Below are positions 36,533 to 45,375 of a stretch of DNA of 64,000 nucleotides, piece after piece. Each line of letters opens with the position of its first letter. Position 1 is the stretch's first letter. This DNA is from Pontibacter actiniarum (GTDB taxonomy: Bacteria; Bacteroidota; Bacteroidia; Cytophagales; Hymenobacteraceae), in NCBI RefSeq assembly GCF_003585765.1, contig NZ_CP021235.1, positions 2,418,001 through 2,482,000 of the forward strand, written 5' to 3'. The notes below the pieces were generated by a model that was given only the letters and a program-made list of their open reading frames with translations, was not told the origin of the DNA and did not search any database. Made by a program: the position numbers and the translations under genes.

Positions 36533-36563
36533 TTTGCAAAATGATTTGAGTTTCGTACTTTTG
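36533..36563 (+). promoter_or_regulatory. Bacteroidota-type promoter for tRNA-Pro
   Basis: TTTG at 36533-36536 and TACTTTTG at 36556-36563 are 19 bases apart, matching the TTTG-N19-TAnnTTTG consensus of the phylum's primary sigma factor. It lies 50 bases before the tRNA-Pro gene. Confidence 0.7.
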
Positions 36564-36613
36564 TGCACCAAGTATAAAACGCCGCTACAAACGGCCTTTG
36601 TACTAGCCCAGTT

Positions 36614-36687
36614 CGGGGTGTAGCGTAGCCCGGTATCGCGCCACATTTGGGATGTGGAGGTCGTAGGTTCGAATCCTGCCACCCCGA
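36614..36687 (+). tRNA. tRNA-Pro (UGG anticodon)
   Basis: Cloverleaf with acceptor CGGGGTG pairing with CACCCCG, T arm GGTTCGAATCC, and anticodon loop TTTGGGA giving TGG. CCA not encoded. A terminator follows at once. Confidence 0.93.
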
Positions 36688-36690
36688 CGT

Positions 36691-36724
36691 AAAAGCCTTG
36701 CAAGAATGATCTTGCAAGGCTTTT
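36691..36724 (+). terminator. Terminator after first tRNA-Pro
   Basis: Stem AAAAGCCTTGCAAG (36691-36704) with its complement (36711-36724), then a T tract. The 36728-37022 stretch beyond it holds no gene. Confidence 0.9.
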
Positions 36725-37022
36725 TTTATTGCCTCCACCCTACCTCCTCTACCATGACAGGTATGGTGGCTGCGTTCTCAGCAACGCCACGCACCACTAC
36801 CGGGCTTGCCCCCTAAAAAGGGCAGAGCGGAAGGCGTAAACCGCAGCGGCAGCCGTCTTCAGTTTTGCTAAGGTTATGCGTTACAGTACGGCACAGAAAG
36901 CATAGAACAGACACTTCGTCCCCCTTATGTTGTGCAGCGAAACCCTAAGCCGCAGAAGAGGTAAAAATTGCGGTCAAAAGACTTTTGATTATTCATTCTG
37001 CTTAATAAATTAGCCCTCTCAT

Positions 37023-37096
37023 CGGGGTGTAGCGTAGCCTGGTATCGCGCCAGCATGGGGTGCTGGAGGTCGTGGGTTCGAATCCCGCCACTCCGA
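37023..37096 (+). tRNA. tRNA-Pro (GGG anticodon)
   Basis: Cloverleaf with acceptor CGGGGTG against CACTCCG (one G-U pair), T arm GGTTCGAATCC, and anticodon loop ATGGGGT giving GGG. CCA not encoded. Sequence very close to the first tRNA-Pro except in the anticodon arm. Confidence 0.93.
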
Positions 37097-37102
37097 CGAC
37101 TT

Positions 37103-37135
37103 AAAAGGCCTTTTACAGCGTGTAAAAGGCCTTTT
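37103..37135 (+). terminator. Terminator after second tRNA-Pro
   Basis: Stem AAAAGGCCTTTTACA (37103-37117) with complement (37121-37135), followed by T residues. Confidence 0.88.
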
Positions 37136-37391
37136 TATTGATACACCACTGACGCAAGGCGCACAAAAAATTAAGCTTCCGGTACAAAACAGTCCTATAG
37201 CTCATTTAAGAGTATTTATCCTTGAGTCTTTAAGCACTTTTTATCCCGCCACGCCATTTGAACGCCCCTCCAAATCACTACTCCAACGATTTTTTCCTAT
37301 ATTGATTCTCTGATGGTATGAGACCATCATACTCTACACATAATGCAGATAAATGGAATAGACCTCTGCTGAGCAGATAGTTAGCAATAAT

Positions 37392-38164
37392 ATGAAAGAC
37401 GAAATCAATCAGAATAAAATCAGTTCGAAAAGAATATTGTTTTTTTTCATCATTGCTACTGCAATATCAAATATTTTCAGATTTGATATTTTCGAACTAA
37501 ATCTGAATTACAACAATTACCGACCTGGCTTTATATTCTGTCAACAATGATTCTTGAAGGCAGTGGTGTTTTTATAGGTGCATTGCTTACTATTTTATTT
37601 TTGAAAAAAAACAGAAAAGTTGAGACAACACTTTTAGGAACATCAAAATTAAAAAGCTTGGTAATGGCTGTCATCCCGATTATAATTTTAACATCAATTG
37701 GAGTAAAAAATGTATTTGAACTGGACTCTCATCTCTATGGGTTTATAGCTGTAATCGGGACGTTACTGTATTGCATAATGGAAGAATATGGATGGCGGGG
37801 TTATTTACAAGAAGAATTGAAAACGTTACAACCCTGGAAAAAATATCTGATAATTGGATTTACTTGGTACTTGTGGCATTTAACCTTTTTAACGAAAGCA
37901 ACTGTCGGAGACAATCTTTTCTTTTTAGCAATGATGCTTTTAGGGAGCTGGGGAATCGGACAGGTAGCGGAATTGACAAAGTCAGTTTTAGCTAGTGCTT
38001 GTTTTCACCTGATTATCCAAATTATGATGTTCAATGCATTGATCAAAAACGGAATTAACGGAACCGATAAACTGATAGTTTTAAGTGTTTCAATCGTTCT
38101 ATGGATTTTGATTATGAAGAAATGGAAAAACGAGAATACCATTGCTAACCCCGTGTATAATTAA
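37392..38164 (+). pseudogene. CPBP intramembrane protease gene with frameshift
   Basis: ATG at 37392 opens a 52-codon frame ending in TGA at 37548; the following frame, ATG at 37547, carries the rest: TMILEGSGVFIGALL, then MEEYGWRGYLQEEL and FTWYLWHLTFL, which are the EExxxR and Wxx(x)H motifs of CPBP (Abi) proteases. Text just before the second ATG in its frame (LPTWLYILS) is typical of the family, so a one-base shift near 37515-37525 has split one gene. The ATGA overlap might still allow coupled translation of a shorter protein. Several membrane segments; AT-rich. Confidence 0.72.
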
Positions 38165-38233
38165 TTGCGGCAGGGTTTCCACATCTAAAAGCTCGGCTGA
38201 TTCCCGCAACTAATCTTACACCAACCGTTAGGA
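38143..38233. repeat. attC-like inverted repeat A
   Basis: GCTAAC (38144) and GTTAGGA (38227-38233) bound a 90-base segment whose arms pair: CTAACCCCGTGTATAATTAATTGCGG against the complement of CCGCAACTAATCTTACACCAACC plus GTTAG. It overlaps the end of the CPBP gene and ends 16 bases before the AraC start, as integron cassette sites do. Confidence 0.55.
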
Positions 38234-38248
38234 CAACCTAAACAGCCA

Positions 38249-38998
38249 ATGATATATAGAGAATTTGTACCTAACAGCATGATCCATGATTATGTGAAAT
38301 GTTATTGGCAGTTTGACAATTCTACAAACAAGGAGTTTGAATTCACTATTTTACCTGACGGCTGTTTCGACTTGATTATTTCACTCGACAACCATTCTGT
38401 TCAGTCTATTTCTTTAACAGGTCTCTGGACAAAACAAATTGATGTTTTAATTGCTCCTAACACCTTTTTATTCGCTGTTAGGTTTAAGCTTCTAGCAGCA
38501 GAGTATTTATTGCAGCTAACTATTTCGAAGTTGTTAAATACGGAACTAGTCCTTCAGAACGATTTCTGGCAACTAGACAGTTTACATTTCAAAGATAAGG
38601 AAGCGGTTGTTGAGGTTTTAAACAACTTACTACTGTCTAAGTTAGGGAACGGTAAAGGAATTGATAGCAGAAAGCAAAATTTGTTTAACCTCCTTTATGA
38701 TTCCAATGGCAACTTAACTGTTGAAGAGTATTCAAAAAATGTTTCCTGGCCAAGCCGACAAATCAACCGTTACTTTAATGAGAGGTTTGGGCTATCTCTA
38801 AAAGCCTACAGTAATATTTTAAGATGCTTTGCTTCTTATAGGCATATTAAAAATGGTCAGCTATATCCACAACAAAATTACTTTGACCAATCCCACTTTA
38901 TAAAACAAATTGTGAAGCATACAGGACAAAATCCAAGCGAACTTCACCAAAACAAAAACGACCGATTTTTACAATTGGCCACGATGGTTGAAAAGTAG
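38249..38998 (+). CDS. AraC-family regulator, DUF6597 type
   Basis: 249 residues. The N-terminal half (MIYREFVPNSMIHDYVKCYW, then LPDGCFDLIISLDN) is the DUF6597-like sensor; the C-terminal HTH has SRQINRYFNERFGLSLKAY and a tail HQNKNDRFL. It is a clear relative of the gene at 46105, with the same blocks. It sits right after an attC-like repeat and 31 bases before a VOC gene, a pair that often occurs together. Ligand unknown. Confidence 0.88.
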   Translation: MIYREFVPNSMIHDYVKCYWQFDNSTNKEFEFTILPDGCFDLIISLDNHSVQSISLTGLWTKQIDVLIAPNTFLFAVRFKLLAAEYLLQLTISKLLNTELVLQNDFWQLDSLHFKDKEAVVEVLNNLLLSKLGNGKGIDSRKQNLFNLLYDSNGNLTVEEYSKNVSWPSRQINRYFNERFGLSLKAYSNILRCFASYRHIKNGQLYPQQNYFDQSHFIKQIVKHTGQNPSELHQNKNDRFLQLATMVEK

Positions 38999-39029
38999 TT
39001 TTGCACTATCAACAAACTAAAAAAGCAAC

Positions 39030-39443
39030 ATGAAATTTAACAACATCAGACTATTAGTCAATGACTTTGACAAGTGCTTCACTTTTTACAATGACACCCT
39101 TGGTTTAGAGTGCACCTGGGGAAAACTGGGCGACAACTTTGCAAGCTTTGATGCAGGCTATTCTTCAGTTATTGCTCTGTTTTCCGCTGACCTTATGAGT
39201 ACAGCTGTTAATAGTGCAGAGGCATCTAAGAATGAAAAGGTGCAAGACAAATTTGCAATCGTTGTTCAAGTTGATAACGTCGACGAGACATACAAAGCCC
39301 TACAAAACAAGGGCGTGAGATTTATAACGGAACCCAAAGACATGACAGCGTGGGGAATACGTGTAGCTCATTTTAGAGACCCAGAAAATAATTTACTCGA
39401 AATCTTCCAAGACCTGCCAAAAGACAGGTGGGACAAGGAATAA
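39030..39443 (+). CDS. VOC-superfamily (glyoxalase-like) protein
   Basis: 137 residues with two beta-alpha-beta modules: NNIRLLVNDFDKCFTFYND with LGLECTWG, and then VVQVDNVDETYKALQNKG with FRDPENNLLEIFQ. These are the marks of glyoxalase, bleomycin-resistance or dioxygenase-like proteins. Metal ligands could be His or Glu at the usual places (HFRDPENNLLEIF). It is probably co-transcribed with the AraC gene. The substrate is not known. Confidence 0.85.
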   Translation: MKFNNIRLLVNDFDKCFTFYNDTLGLECTWGKLGDNFASFDAGYSSVIALFSADLMSTAVNSAEASKNEKVQDKFAIVVQVDNVDETYKALQNKGVRFITEPKDMTAWGIRVAHFRDPENNLLEIFQDLPKDRWDKE

Positions 39444-39449
39444 AGACGG

Positions 39450-39606
39450 CACATAACAATGGTTTGGTGTAATGCCGGATGAGGTTCTTTATAGAAGCAC
39501 TTGTGCTATACTTAAACCGAGTGCTTCACATAAATTTAGATGCTAAAATCTGTAACTACGCCAGGCCCACAATCCGGTTTGCGTCATACCCAATAACACC
39601 GTTTTA
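39450..39606. repeat. attC-like inverted repeat B
   Basis: ATAACAATGG...TTTGGTGTAATGCCGG near 39453-39480 pairs imperfectly with CCGGTTTGCGTCATACCCAATAACACCGTTTT near 39573-39606. Cores are AAC and GTT. It follows the VOC gene directly. Confidence 0.4.
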
Positions 39607-39648
39607 AATTAAAGTGCTGTCTTCAAAGAACAGCATTTTAATTTAAAA
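39602..39648. terminator. Bidirectional terminator
   Basis: A 19-base near-perfect stem (39602-39620 with 39630-39648) between the converging VOC and SnoaL-like genes, with A and T tracts. Confidence 0.75.
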
Positions 39649-39659
39649 ATCCTCAATCT

Positions 39660-40100
39660 TCAGGACTTGATCTCCGCTTCATCCTGCCACTTAAAACAAC
39701 CTACCCTTTTGGAAACTAACCATTTATGATGCACCCGAATGTAGTCGTCTTCGTAGGTAGCACCAATCGTGGTCTTAACTCTTTTACCGTTACTGCTCCC
39801 TATTAGCGTAATTAAACAATAATGTTTTCCTGTGGCGCTATCCCCATCGATTTCAACCACCTGCTGACTATTGAAATGATACACGGTTTCCATATCCTGA
39901 AGGAATTTCCCAAAGGCCTGCGCCATTTCTTTCCTGCCTTCTACCTTAAGAATTGTTTTTCCATCTGCTATGGTTTCAGATAGGGCATTTTCAGAGAACA
40001 GTTGCACTTGGCTCTCAAAATCTTTTTTATCTCCCAGGATTGAAATAGTATCAATGAGTTCCTTCAAAGCAATTCTGTCTGCTACTTCATTTATACGCAT
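39660..40100 (-). CDS. SnoaL-like/NTF2-fold protein
   Basis: 146 residues of NTF2-like layout: an N-terminal helix (RIALKELIDTISILGDKKD), a beta region (QLFSENALSETIADG) and strands with HYCLITLIGSSNGKRVKTTI and HKWLVSKRVGCFKW. SnoaL-like proteins bind or isomerise small polyketide-like or aromatic molecules. It follows the NADPH oxidoreductase gene after eight bases, so both form one operon on the minus strand. Confidence 0.78.
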   Translation of the reverse strand: MRINEVADRIALKELIDTISILGDKKDFESQVQLFSENALSETIADGKTILKVEGRKEMAQAFGKFLQDMETVYHFNSQQVVEIDGDSATGKHYCLITLIGSSNGKRVKTTIGATYEDDYIRVHHKWLVSKRVGCFKWQDEAEIKS

Positions 40101-40108
40101 ATCTTAGT

Positions 40109-41143
40109 TTACTGAATAGTAAGTACTATTTTCCCCTGTATATGCCCTTCTGCCGCTCTTTCGTGCGCTTTACGGGCATCAGCTAACGGAAAAACACTGT
40201 CTATAACAACTTTAATGGTGCCCTTATCGAGCAAATCAGCAAGCTCTGAAAGCTGGGAGCCGTTTGAACGTACTTGGGTGGCAGATACCCTGACACCCAA
40301 TCTTTCGGCTTCTTCAGCACCGGAAAAACCTAGAGGGAAAATTGGGAATAAGGCACCTCCTCTTTTTAGTGTTTTTAAGAAGCGGCCAGTGGTAGGGCCC
40401 CCAACAGCATCAACAACCAAATCGAGATCAGCTACAACATCTTCCGCGTTGTTTTTGGTGTAGTCAATGAATTCATCAGCACCAAGTTCACGCAAAATGC
40501 TTTCCTGCTTTCCTGAGGCAACGGCAATAACATATGCCCCTTTCCATTTTGCCAGTTGCAATACAAAATGCCCTACTCCGCCACCAGCTCCATTTACAAG
40601 AACTTTCTTTCCCGCCACCGGAACAGGTTCGTGTAAATTAGGTTGAAGTGGATTCGGTTCTTTATGGCCAAGGTCAATTAGAAACTGCCAGGCAGTAAGT
40701 AAGGACATAGGGGCAGCAGCCGCTTGAACAAAATCGATCTTATTTGGCTTCAACGCTACTTCTTCGGCGGGCACACTAACATATGCTGCATATGCCTGGC
40801 TCTGCCCGTAACTGGGAAACCGTACCATGGCATACACTTCATCACCAACAGAAAACTCCTTTACATCTTCCCCCACTTCAACAATTACACCTGAAATATC
40901 GGTACCAAGAATAACAGGAAACGGTACTTTGGGCTGCCATTCCGGGGGTAGCATTTTATATCCGTCACGTAAATACCAGTCGGGAGGATTTAGCCCAATC
41001 GCTTTCACTTTAACTAAAACTTCTCCTTTTTTTACTTCCGGGACTGGTGCATCTTCATAGCGAAGCACTTCTGGGCCGCCAAATTCGTGTTGCCTGACTG
41101 CTTTCATTACAGTAGGTCTGCCATTTTCCAGTTCTAAACTCAT
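40109..41143 (-). CDS. NADP-dependent medium-chain oxidoreductase
   Basis: 344 residues, quinone-oxidoreductase-like member of the medium-chain dehydrogenase family. The Rossmann segment is VLVNGAGGGVGHFVLQL; there is no catalytic zinc-ligand set. The N-terminal part (GPEVLRYEDAPVPEVKKGEVLV) is standard. The start may be MSLELEN or MKAVRQHEFGG twelve residues later. It faces the HxlR gene at 41263 over a palindromic region, so HxlR control is likely. Confidence 0.88.
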   Translation of the reverse strand: MSLELENGRPTVMKAVRQHEFGGPEVLRYEDAPVPEVKKGEVLVKVKAIGLNPPDWYLRDGYKMLPPEWQPKVPFPVILGTDISGVIVEVGEDVKEFSVGDEVYAMVRFPSYGQSQAYAAYVSVPAEEVALKPNKIDFVQAAAAPMSLLTAWQFLIDLGHKEPNPLQPNLHEPVPVAGKKVLVNGAGGGVGHFVLQLAKWKGAYVIAVASGKQESILRELGADEFIDYTKNNAEDVVADLDLVVDAVGGPTTGRFLKTLKRGGALFPIFPLGFSGAEEAERLGVRVSATQVRSNGSQLSELADLLDKGTIKVVIDSVFPLADARKAHERAAEGHIQGKIVLTIQ

Positions 41144-41198
41144 TTTTTTTCATTCTTTTTGTGAGCTTCAAAAGTAGAATAACAGTATATTTATGGCA

Positions 41199-41227
41199 AG
41201 TATGTACATTTTTGTAAGCTACATACT
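41199..41227. promoter_or_regulatory. Palindrome in divergent oxidoreductase/HxlR gap
   Basis: AGTATGTA (41199-41206) and TACATACT (41220-41227) form a perfect 8-base inverted repeat with 13 bases between. Its position between divergent genes fits an HxlR operator. Confidence 0.6.
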
Positions 41228-41262
41228 AAAAATAATGTATTACTGATTATCAATAAGTTAAA

Positions 41263-41616
41263 ATGCAAAAGAAAGAGAAAGCTTGTCCAGAGGTTGCAAC
41301 TTGTTCTGTTGATTACGCCTTTAAGCGGATTGGCGGAAAATACAAAGGCAGAATCTTATGGTATTTGCATGAGCACGCTATACTGCGTTATGGCGAGTTA
41401 AACAGAACGCTGCCTGACATCACTACTAAAATGCTGACACAAACCTTAAGGGAATTAGAAGCAGACAACCTAATTGACCGGAAAGTATATCTCGAAGTTC
41501 CGCCCAAAGTAGAATACACATTGACCGAAGTGGGCAAAGAGCTTATCCCCTTTATCAGTTACTTAAAAGAATGGGGCGACAAACAGATTGAAGCGGAAAA
41601 GACAAAAGCGAAATAA
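41263..41616 (+). CDS. HxlR-family transcriptional regulator
   Basis: 117 residues. The winged HTH is plain in VDYAFKRIGGKYKGRILWYL, LRYGELNRTLPDITTKMLTQ and YTLTEVGKELIPFISYLKEW. Cysteines in CPEVATCSVDY near the N-terminus could sense oxidants or electrophiles, as in several HxlR members. It is divergent from the oxidoreductase and SnoaL-like pair, which it probably represses. Confidence 0.92.
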   Translation: MQKKEKACPEVATCSVDYAFKRIGGKYKGRILWYLHEHAILRYGELNRTLPDITTKMLTQTLRELEADNLIDRKVYLEVPPKVEYTLTEVGKELIPFISYLKEWGDKQIEAEKTKAK

Positions 41617-42002
41617 GTACGAACGCACAGCATCGCTTTTGCGCAACGGCGGCTTACTATTGTAACAGTTATCTCTATCTCAACAGGTAAAAACGATGAA
41701 GCAACAAAGCCGTTAGCAGAAGAACCGTCAAACAAGATACTGCTACAGTTAAAGAGTAAGGCTCCTTCTCACAACCTGCACAGGCGCCACATTCGGCTAC
41801 GCCTCGTTCGCTTTTTACACAAGCCGTTACAAGAGAATTAAGCCTACGTAGTAGCTGCATACTAGGTAGAGCTAACCTTAAACACAGGAGAAAATACCCG
41901 GCAGACTTCCCTTTATCTGCCTTTCGCTGTACAGGTAGCCGATCAAGGGTTTGTTTTATCTCAGTAAATTTTTAACTTTAACAACACCTTACTATCTGTA
42001 CA
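41617..42002. other. Intergenic region with two attC-like repeats
   Basis: 386 bases without a convincing gene. GCGCAACGGC (41641) to CGTTAGCA (41718) and CACAACC (41768) to CCGTTACAA (41831) look like attC ends with partly pairing arms. The second contains GGCTACGCCTCG at 41795-41806, repeated exactly at 44046-44057. Confidence 0.42.
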
Positions 42003-43289
42003 GTGCTCAAAAACTATCACCTATCGCTGCTTCTCTCCATTACAGTGCTGTTTTCTTCCTGCGAAAAAGAAGACAGTGTTTCCCAAACCGACTACTCTAT
42101 TCAGTCTACCGAGGCTTTTGAGCTGGTTAGCCAGCACCCAAACGGCTGGATAAAAGAAGCTCGATATCAGCTTATCGGAGGGGCTACAGAAGAGTTCGAA
42201 TACTACGAAAACGGTTATATAAAATCGGCCAAAGTATACGCCAGCTATCCGCAGCAGCACCTGTATATGGAAGTAAGTCGTAGTGCGGATAATAAGCCGC
42301 TCTGGTCTAAATACTACAACCCTGACGGAGAACTATGGTTTGAAACAGCGTACACCAACGGGCTTCCCTCAATTAAGAAAGTGTATAGCGAAGAAGGTAC
42401 GGCTATTCACAGCTACACCGACGGCGAGCTGCGCTCGGTTGAATTTACCGCTGCCGATAACAGCAGCACCAGTATCACGTCTTACAACGCAGCCGCCGGA
42501 AACCGGAACGTAACCATAACCAGTAACGGGCAACTTATCCTTGATGAAGATTATCCTTACCAGGAGCAGGTTGGAGCCGGAGTTTACACAGGTAATTTTG
42601 TTCCGGTCGCCAACGCTTTTGGTGCTACCGAAACTTCCTATTACAAGCTTAATCATTCGTTTTCCCAAAGCCCTATCTGGCAGCACGATGCCGACCCGAT
42701 AGAATTTATGTTTCCTTACCGTCTCTTCGATGCGTTTTACTATCCAGGGAATTACTTTGCTACAAGGTTTGCTGTGAGCACCGAATTGTACCAGTCGGTT
42801 ATTGAGCAGTATCCGGTAACGGAAAAGGGCGTGTTGATCGGCGGGGTTAAGTATGAGGATGGCTACGATTACTTTCAAAACAATTGGGAAGTACAGGACT
42901 CACTGGCCAAAGTTTACCAGGAAAACCCGGCCCTGTATAAGCTGAAATACGGAAATGAATACATCGAGAAGGTAGGATACGGGAAGACCTTTTTTGTAAT
43001 TGGTGCTATCCGCAACCTGCCTACCAGCGGCAACTCAGCCGATAAAATAAAAGACATTGCCCGCAGGCAAATGCTAAGCATGCTTACCGGTGAGTCCGGC
43101 ATCACTGCCGAAGAGCAGGAAATACTGGATAAAGTATGGTTTGAGGTAAAGTTCTTCTCCACTCTAAAAGAACATCGGAATGGGGTGGTGATAAACTCTG
43201 CTGAGGATTATGACAAGGCCATAAAGGAAGTAAACGATGCAGAACTGTCGGTATTTCAACTGAAATACCAAACAGTCGATGATTTATAA
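42003..43289 (+). CDS. Lipoprotein with MORN-like repeats
   Basis: 428 residues, GTG start. The leader LSLLLSITVLFSSCEK ends in a lipobox, so the protein is likely anchored to a membrane. Residues 45-150 contain repeats such as HPNGWIKEARYQ, YYENGYIKSAKVY and NPDGELWFETAYTNG, of the MORN/YwqK type. The C-terminal half (YGNEYIEKVGYGKTFFVIG, STLKEHRNGVVI) faintly recalls thiol-activated cytolysins or MACPF proteins, but the match is weak. Function unknown; it is in the AT-rich accessory region and ends at a terminator. Confidence 0.65.
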   Translation: MLKNYHLSLLLSITVLFSSCEKEDSVSQTDYSIQSTEAFELVSQHPNGWIKEARYQLIGGATEEFEYYENGYIKSAKVYASYPQQHLYMEVSRSADNKPLWSKYYNPDGELWFETAYTNGLPSIKKVYSEEGTAIHSYTDGELRSVEFTAADNSSTSITSYNAAAGNRNVTITSNGQLILDEDYPYQEQVGAGVYTGNFVPVANAFGATETSYYKLNHSFSQSPIWQHDADPIEFMFPYRLFDAFYYPGNYFATRFAVSTELYQSVIEQYPVTEKGVLIGGVKYEDGYDYFQNNWEVQDSLAKVYQENPALYKLKYGNEYIEKVGYGKTFFVIGAIRNLPTSGNSADKIKDIARRQMLSMLTGESGITAEEQEILDKVWFEVKFFSTLKEHRNGVVINSAEDYDKAIKEVNDAELSVFQLKYQTVDDL

Positions 43290-43310
43290 AGAGGAAACCA
43301 CTCTAGATCT

Positions 43311-43338
43311 AAAGCCACCTTTGCAAAGAGGTGGCTTT
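43311..43338 (+). terminator. Terminator after MORN lipoprotein
   Basis: Stem AAAGCCACCT (43311-43320) with AGGTGGCTTT (43329-43338), followed by T residues. The 250 bases beyond hold no gene. Confidence 0.8.
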
Positions 43339-43589
43339 TTTGTTAGGCTGCACAACCGAAATTCATTTTCTGTATCTTTTGCCTTAGCAGGTGGCAAGTG
43401 TTTTACAGCAGGGCTTACACAGTCACATGGCTTTTGATAAGAGTAAAGAAAAGTTTATATAGGCGCTATAAACGCAGCTACAGTGTAAGGCAATGATCCT
43501 CACAAACTACGACTGCTTCAAGAATGGCTTTTTTTACAACTGCAATCCCTAAGCTGCAACTTGCGCTACCTTAAGTGTTGGGAATATTT

Positions 43590-44015
43590 ATGAGGAAGGA
43601 AGTAAAATATCTTTTGTTTCTAGTGCTTCTTGTGTCGTGCTTTCCAGCAATGAAGACAGATCCTGCCCCTCACTCTGTTAGATTTGAAGAAGATGAATTT
43701 AATGAGGTAATTTCGTACCTCCACTCTAAACCGGAAATTGAAGGATTTAGAATAGATCATCCTCCTTCAGAAATACCAGAGGCAACAATTGAAAAAATGG
43801 AGCAAATAGGGTTCTTAGAGTACAGGAACCTTGGCCAATTTAAGGTTTTCTTTTGTGGATACGGGGAAGTAGGTAAAGGTTGGGGATTTGTTTATGGAGA
43901 GTTTTCTCAAAATGAAATTGAGCACCCGCAACAGATTAGAACTTATAATCATAAAATAGAGATCACCTACCTGGAGCACATAAAGGGAAAATGGTTTAGG
44001 TTTGGGGCAGAATAA
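43590..44015 (+). CDS. Small hypothetical lipoprotein
   Basis: 141 residues from MRKEVKYLLFLVLLVSCFP, with a lipobox at LLVSC. The mature part is acidic and mixed, ending YLEHIKGKWFRFGAE, and has no recognisable domain. A TTG 15 bases earlier is open but not needed. Located between the MORN lipoprotein and an attC-like repeat, so it may be one cassette. Function unknown. Confidence 0.6.
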   Translation: MRKEVKYLLFLVLLVSCFPAMKTDPAPHSVRFEEDEFNEVISYLHSKPEIEGFRIDHPPSEIPEATIEKMEQIGFLEYRNLGQFKVFFCGYGEVGKGWGFVYGEFSQNEIEHPQQIRTYNHKIEITYLEHIKGKWFRFGAE

Positions 44016-44017
44016 AA

Positions 44018-44084
44018 GTACAACCACGTGTAAGCATTTTGTTGTGGCTACGCCTCGCCAAGCGGCTACACCACCCCATTAGGC
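44018..44084. repeat. attC-like inverted repeat D
   Basis: GTACAAC (44018-44024) and ATTAGGC (44078-44084) mark the ends; inner GTGTAAGC and GGCTACACC pair roughly. The GGCTACGCCTCG core is shared with the repeat at 41768-41831. It ends 17 bases before the decarboxylase start. Confidence 0.5.
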
Positions 44085-44101
44085 AACACTAAAAAACGAC
44101 G

Positions 44102-44824
44102 ATGAAACACAAGATACTCACGATGACACTCTTCGCAGCATTCTCTTGCGCGACACCTCCCAACACGGACGACAACTTCAAAGTAGAGCATAGAGGGGCT
44201 TTGAAAAACATCATGCACAAAGGCGACATTTCAGCCCAAGCGGACCTGACTGACTTTAAAAACACGCAGCACTTCTATGCCCTTGGAGCGATGGAAAACT
44301 TAAAAGGCGAAATCCTCATCCTTGACAGTAAACCCTTCATTTCATCAGTACAAGACCAGGAACTGGCTATCAGCAACTCCTTTGATCATAAAGCAGCTTT
44401 GTTGGTGTACGCCTCCGTCGATAAGTGGACAAGCTTTACCATTCCTGACAACATATCCACGTATGAGGACTTAGAAAAATACGTGGAGCAAACCGCAGAA
44501 GAGAGTGGCGTCAACATAGACGAGCCATTCCCATTCCTCATTGAAGGGCAGGTAAATTCGTTCGACTGGCACGTAATTAACTGGAAAGACGGAGACACGG
44601 CACACTCACACGAGAAACACATCAACTCCGGGCTTCGTGGCACATTGACTGACCAGGCTGTTGAAATACTTGGCTTTTACTCCAACAGCCACCACGCAAT
44701 CTTTACGCACCACACAACAAACATGCACTTACACATAAAAACGGCAGACAGTAAAACATCAGGGCATCTAGACGGACTAACCCTGGGACAGGGAATGACA
44801 CTGAAACTACCCAACAGTAACTAA
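44102..44824 (+). CDS. Acetolactate decarboxylase, putative lipoprotein
   Basis: 240 residues. The zinc site shows as HHAIFTHHTTNMHLHIKT and the end GHLDGLTLGQGMTLKLP, as in AlsD/BudA, which turn 2-acetolactate into acetoin. QHFYALGAMENLKGEILILD is also standard. Unusually, the start MKHKILTMTLFAAFSCATPP looks like a lipoprotein signal, so the enzyme may be outside the cytoplasm. It lies alone between attC-like repeats, without a partner acetolactate synthase. Confidence 0.88.
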   Translation: MKHKILTMTLFAAFSCATPPNTDDNFKVEHRGALKNIMHKGDISAQADLTDFKNTQHFYALGAMENLKGEILILDSKPFISSVQDQELAISNSFDHKAALLVYASVDKWTSFTIPDNISTYEDLEKYVEQTAEESGVNIDEPFPFLIEGQVNSFDWHVINWKDGDTAHSHEKHINSGLRGTLTDQAVEILGFYSNSHHAIFTHHTTNMHLHIKTADSKTSGHLDGLTLGQGMTLKLPNSN

Positions 44825-44931
44825 AAGAAATGCGTTGCCCAGCAAAGTATACCTAAGGTAGAGTTGGCGAGGCTTCAAAGGGTTAAAGGCTCCCAACAAG
44901 CTTTGCTCAAGAGGGCAAAGCAGCGTTATAA
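44816..44931. repeat. attC-like inverted repeat E
   Basis: AGTAAC near 44817 and GTTATAA at 44925-44931 are the outer ends. Inside, TTGCCCAGCAAAG pairs with CTTTGCTcaagaGGGCAA. It starts on the stop codon of the decarboxylase. Confidence 0.5.
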
Positions 44932-44982
44932 AAACCCTGCGTTTTTAGCAGAACCCTTACATGCAACAAAATAAAAACTGGT

Positions 44983-45375
44983 ATGCCTGTTAAACCTATC
45001 GTTCGAGAGGTACTAATCTGTTTGGCTGCTGTTTACGTTGCTATGGCAGCATTTCTAAACCTGAATTTGCATGGTGGCCGCATCACAGAAAGTACAGCAT
45101 TATTAAATAGCCTGATAGCTTCAGCCCTCCTCATTGCTGTTGGAATTAGGTGGAGGGAGAATAGGACTTCGACTGCTGCTCTGGCTGTAGTTGCGGATAG
45201 TATACTACTAACGCTTGCAGTGGAGACTGTTGTAGCCGATAGCCTTTGGGAAACACTAAAGAACGTTGCTGTTGAACCGGTCATAACGCTAACTCTACTT
45301 TGCATGGCGCTTTTAGTGTGGGACTGGGTAAGAAGATTCAAGAAAATAAAGCTGAAGCCAAGCAAGGTGGTATAG
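44983..45375 (+). CDS. Small membrane protein of unknown function
   Basis: 130 residues, with four hydrophobic segments (about 10-28, 41-55, 66-84, 96-113). It starts MPVKPIVREVLICLAAVYVA and ends with a basic tail RRFKKIKLKPSKVV, so the C-terminus is likely in the cytoplasm. No motif recognised. It lies between two cassette-like repeat regions and next to arr. Confidence 0.55.
   Translation: MPVKPIVREVLICLAAVYVAMAAFLNLNLHGGRITESTALLNSLIASALLIAVGIRWRENRTSTAALAVVADSILLTLAVETVVADSLWETLKNVAVEPVITLTLLCMALLVWDWVRRFKKIKLKPSKVV

Noticed and set aside
41675..41860. 61-residue minus-strand frame
   Set aside because: Covers the attC-like repeats; Cys-rich text arises from the repeat sequence.
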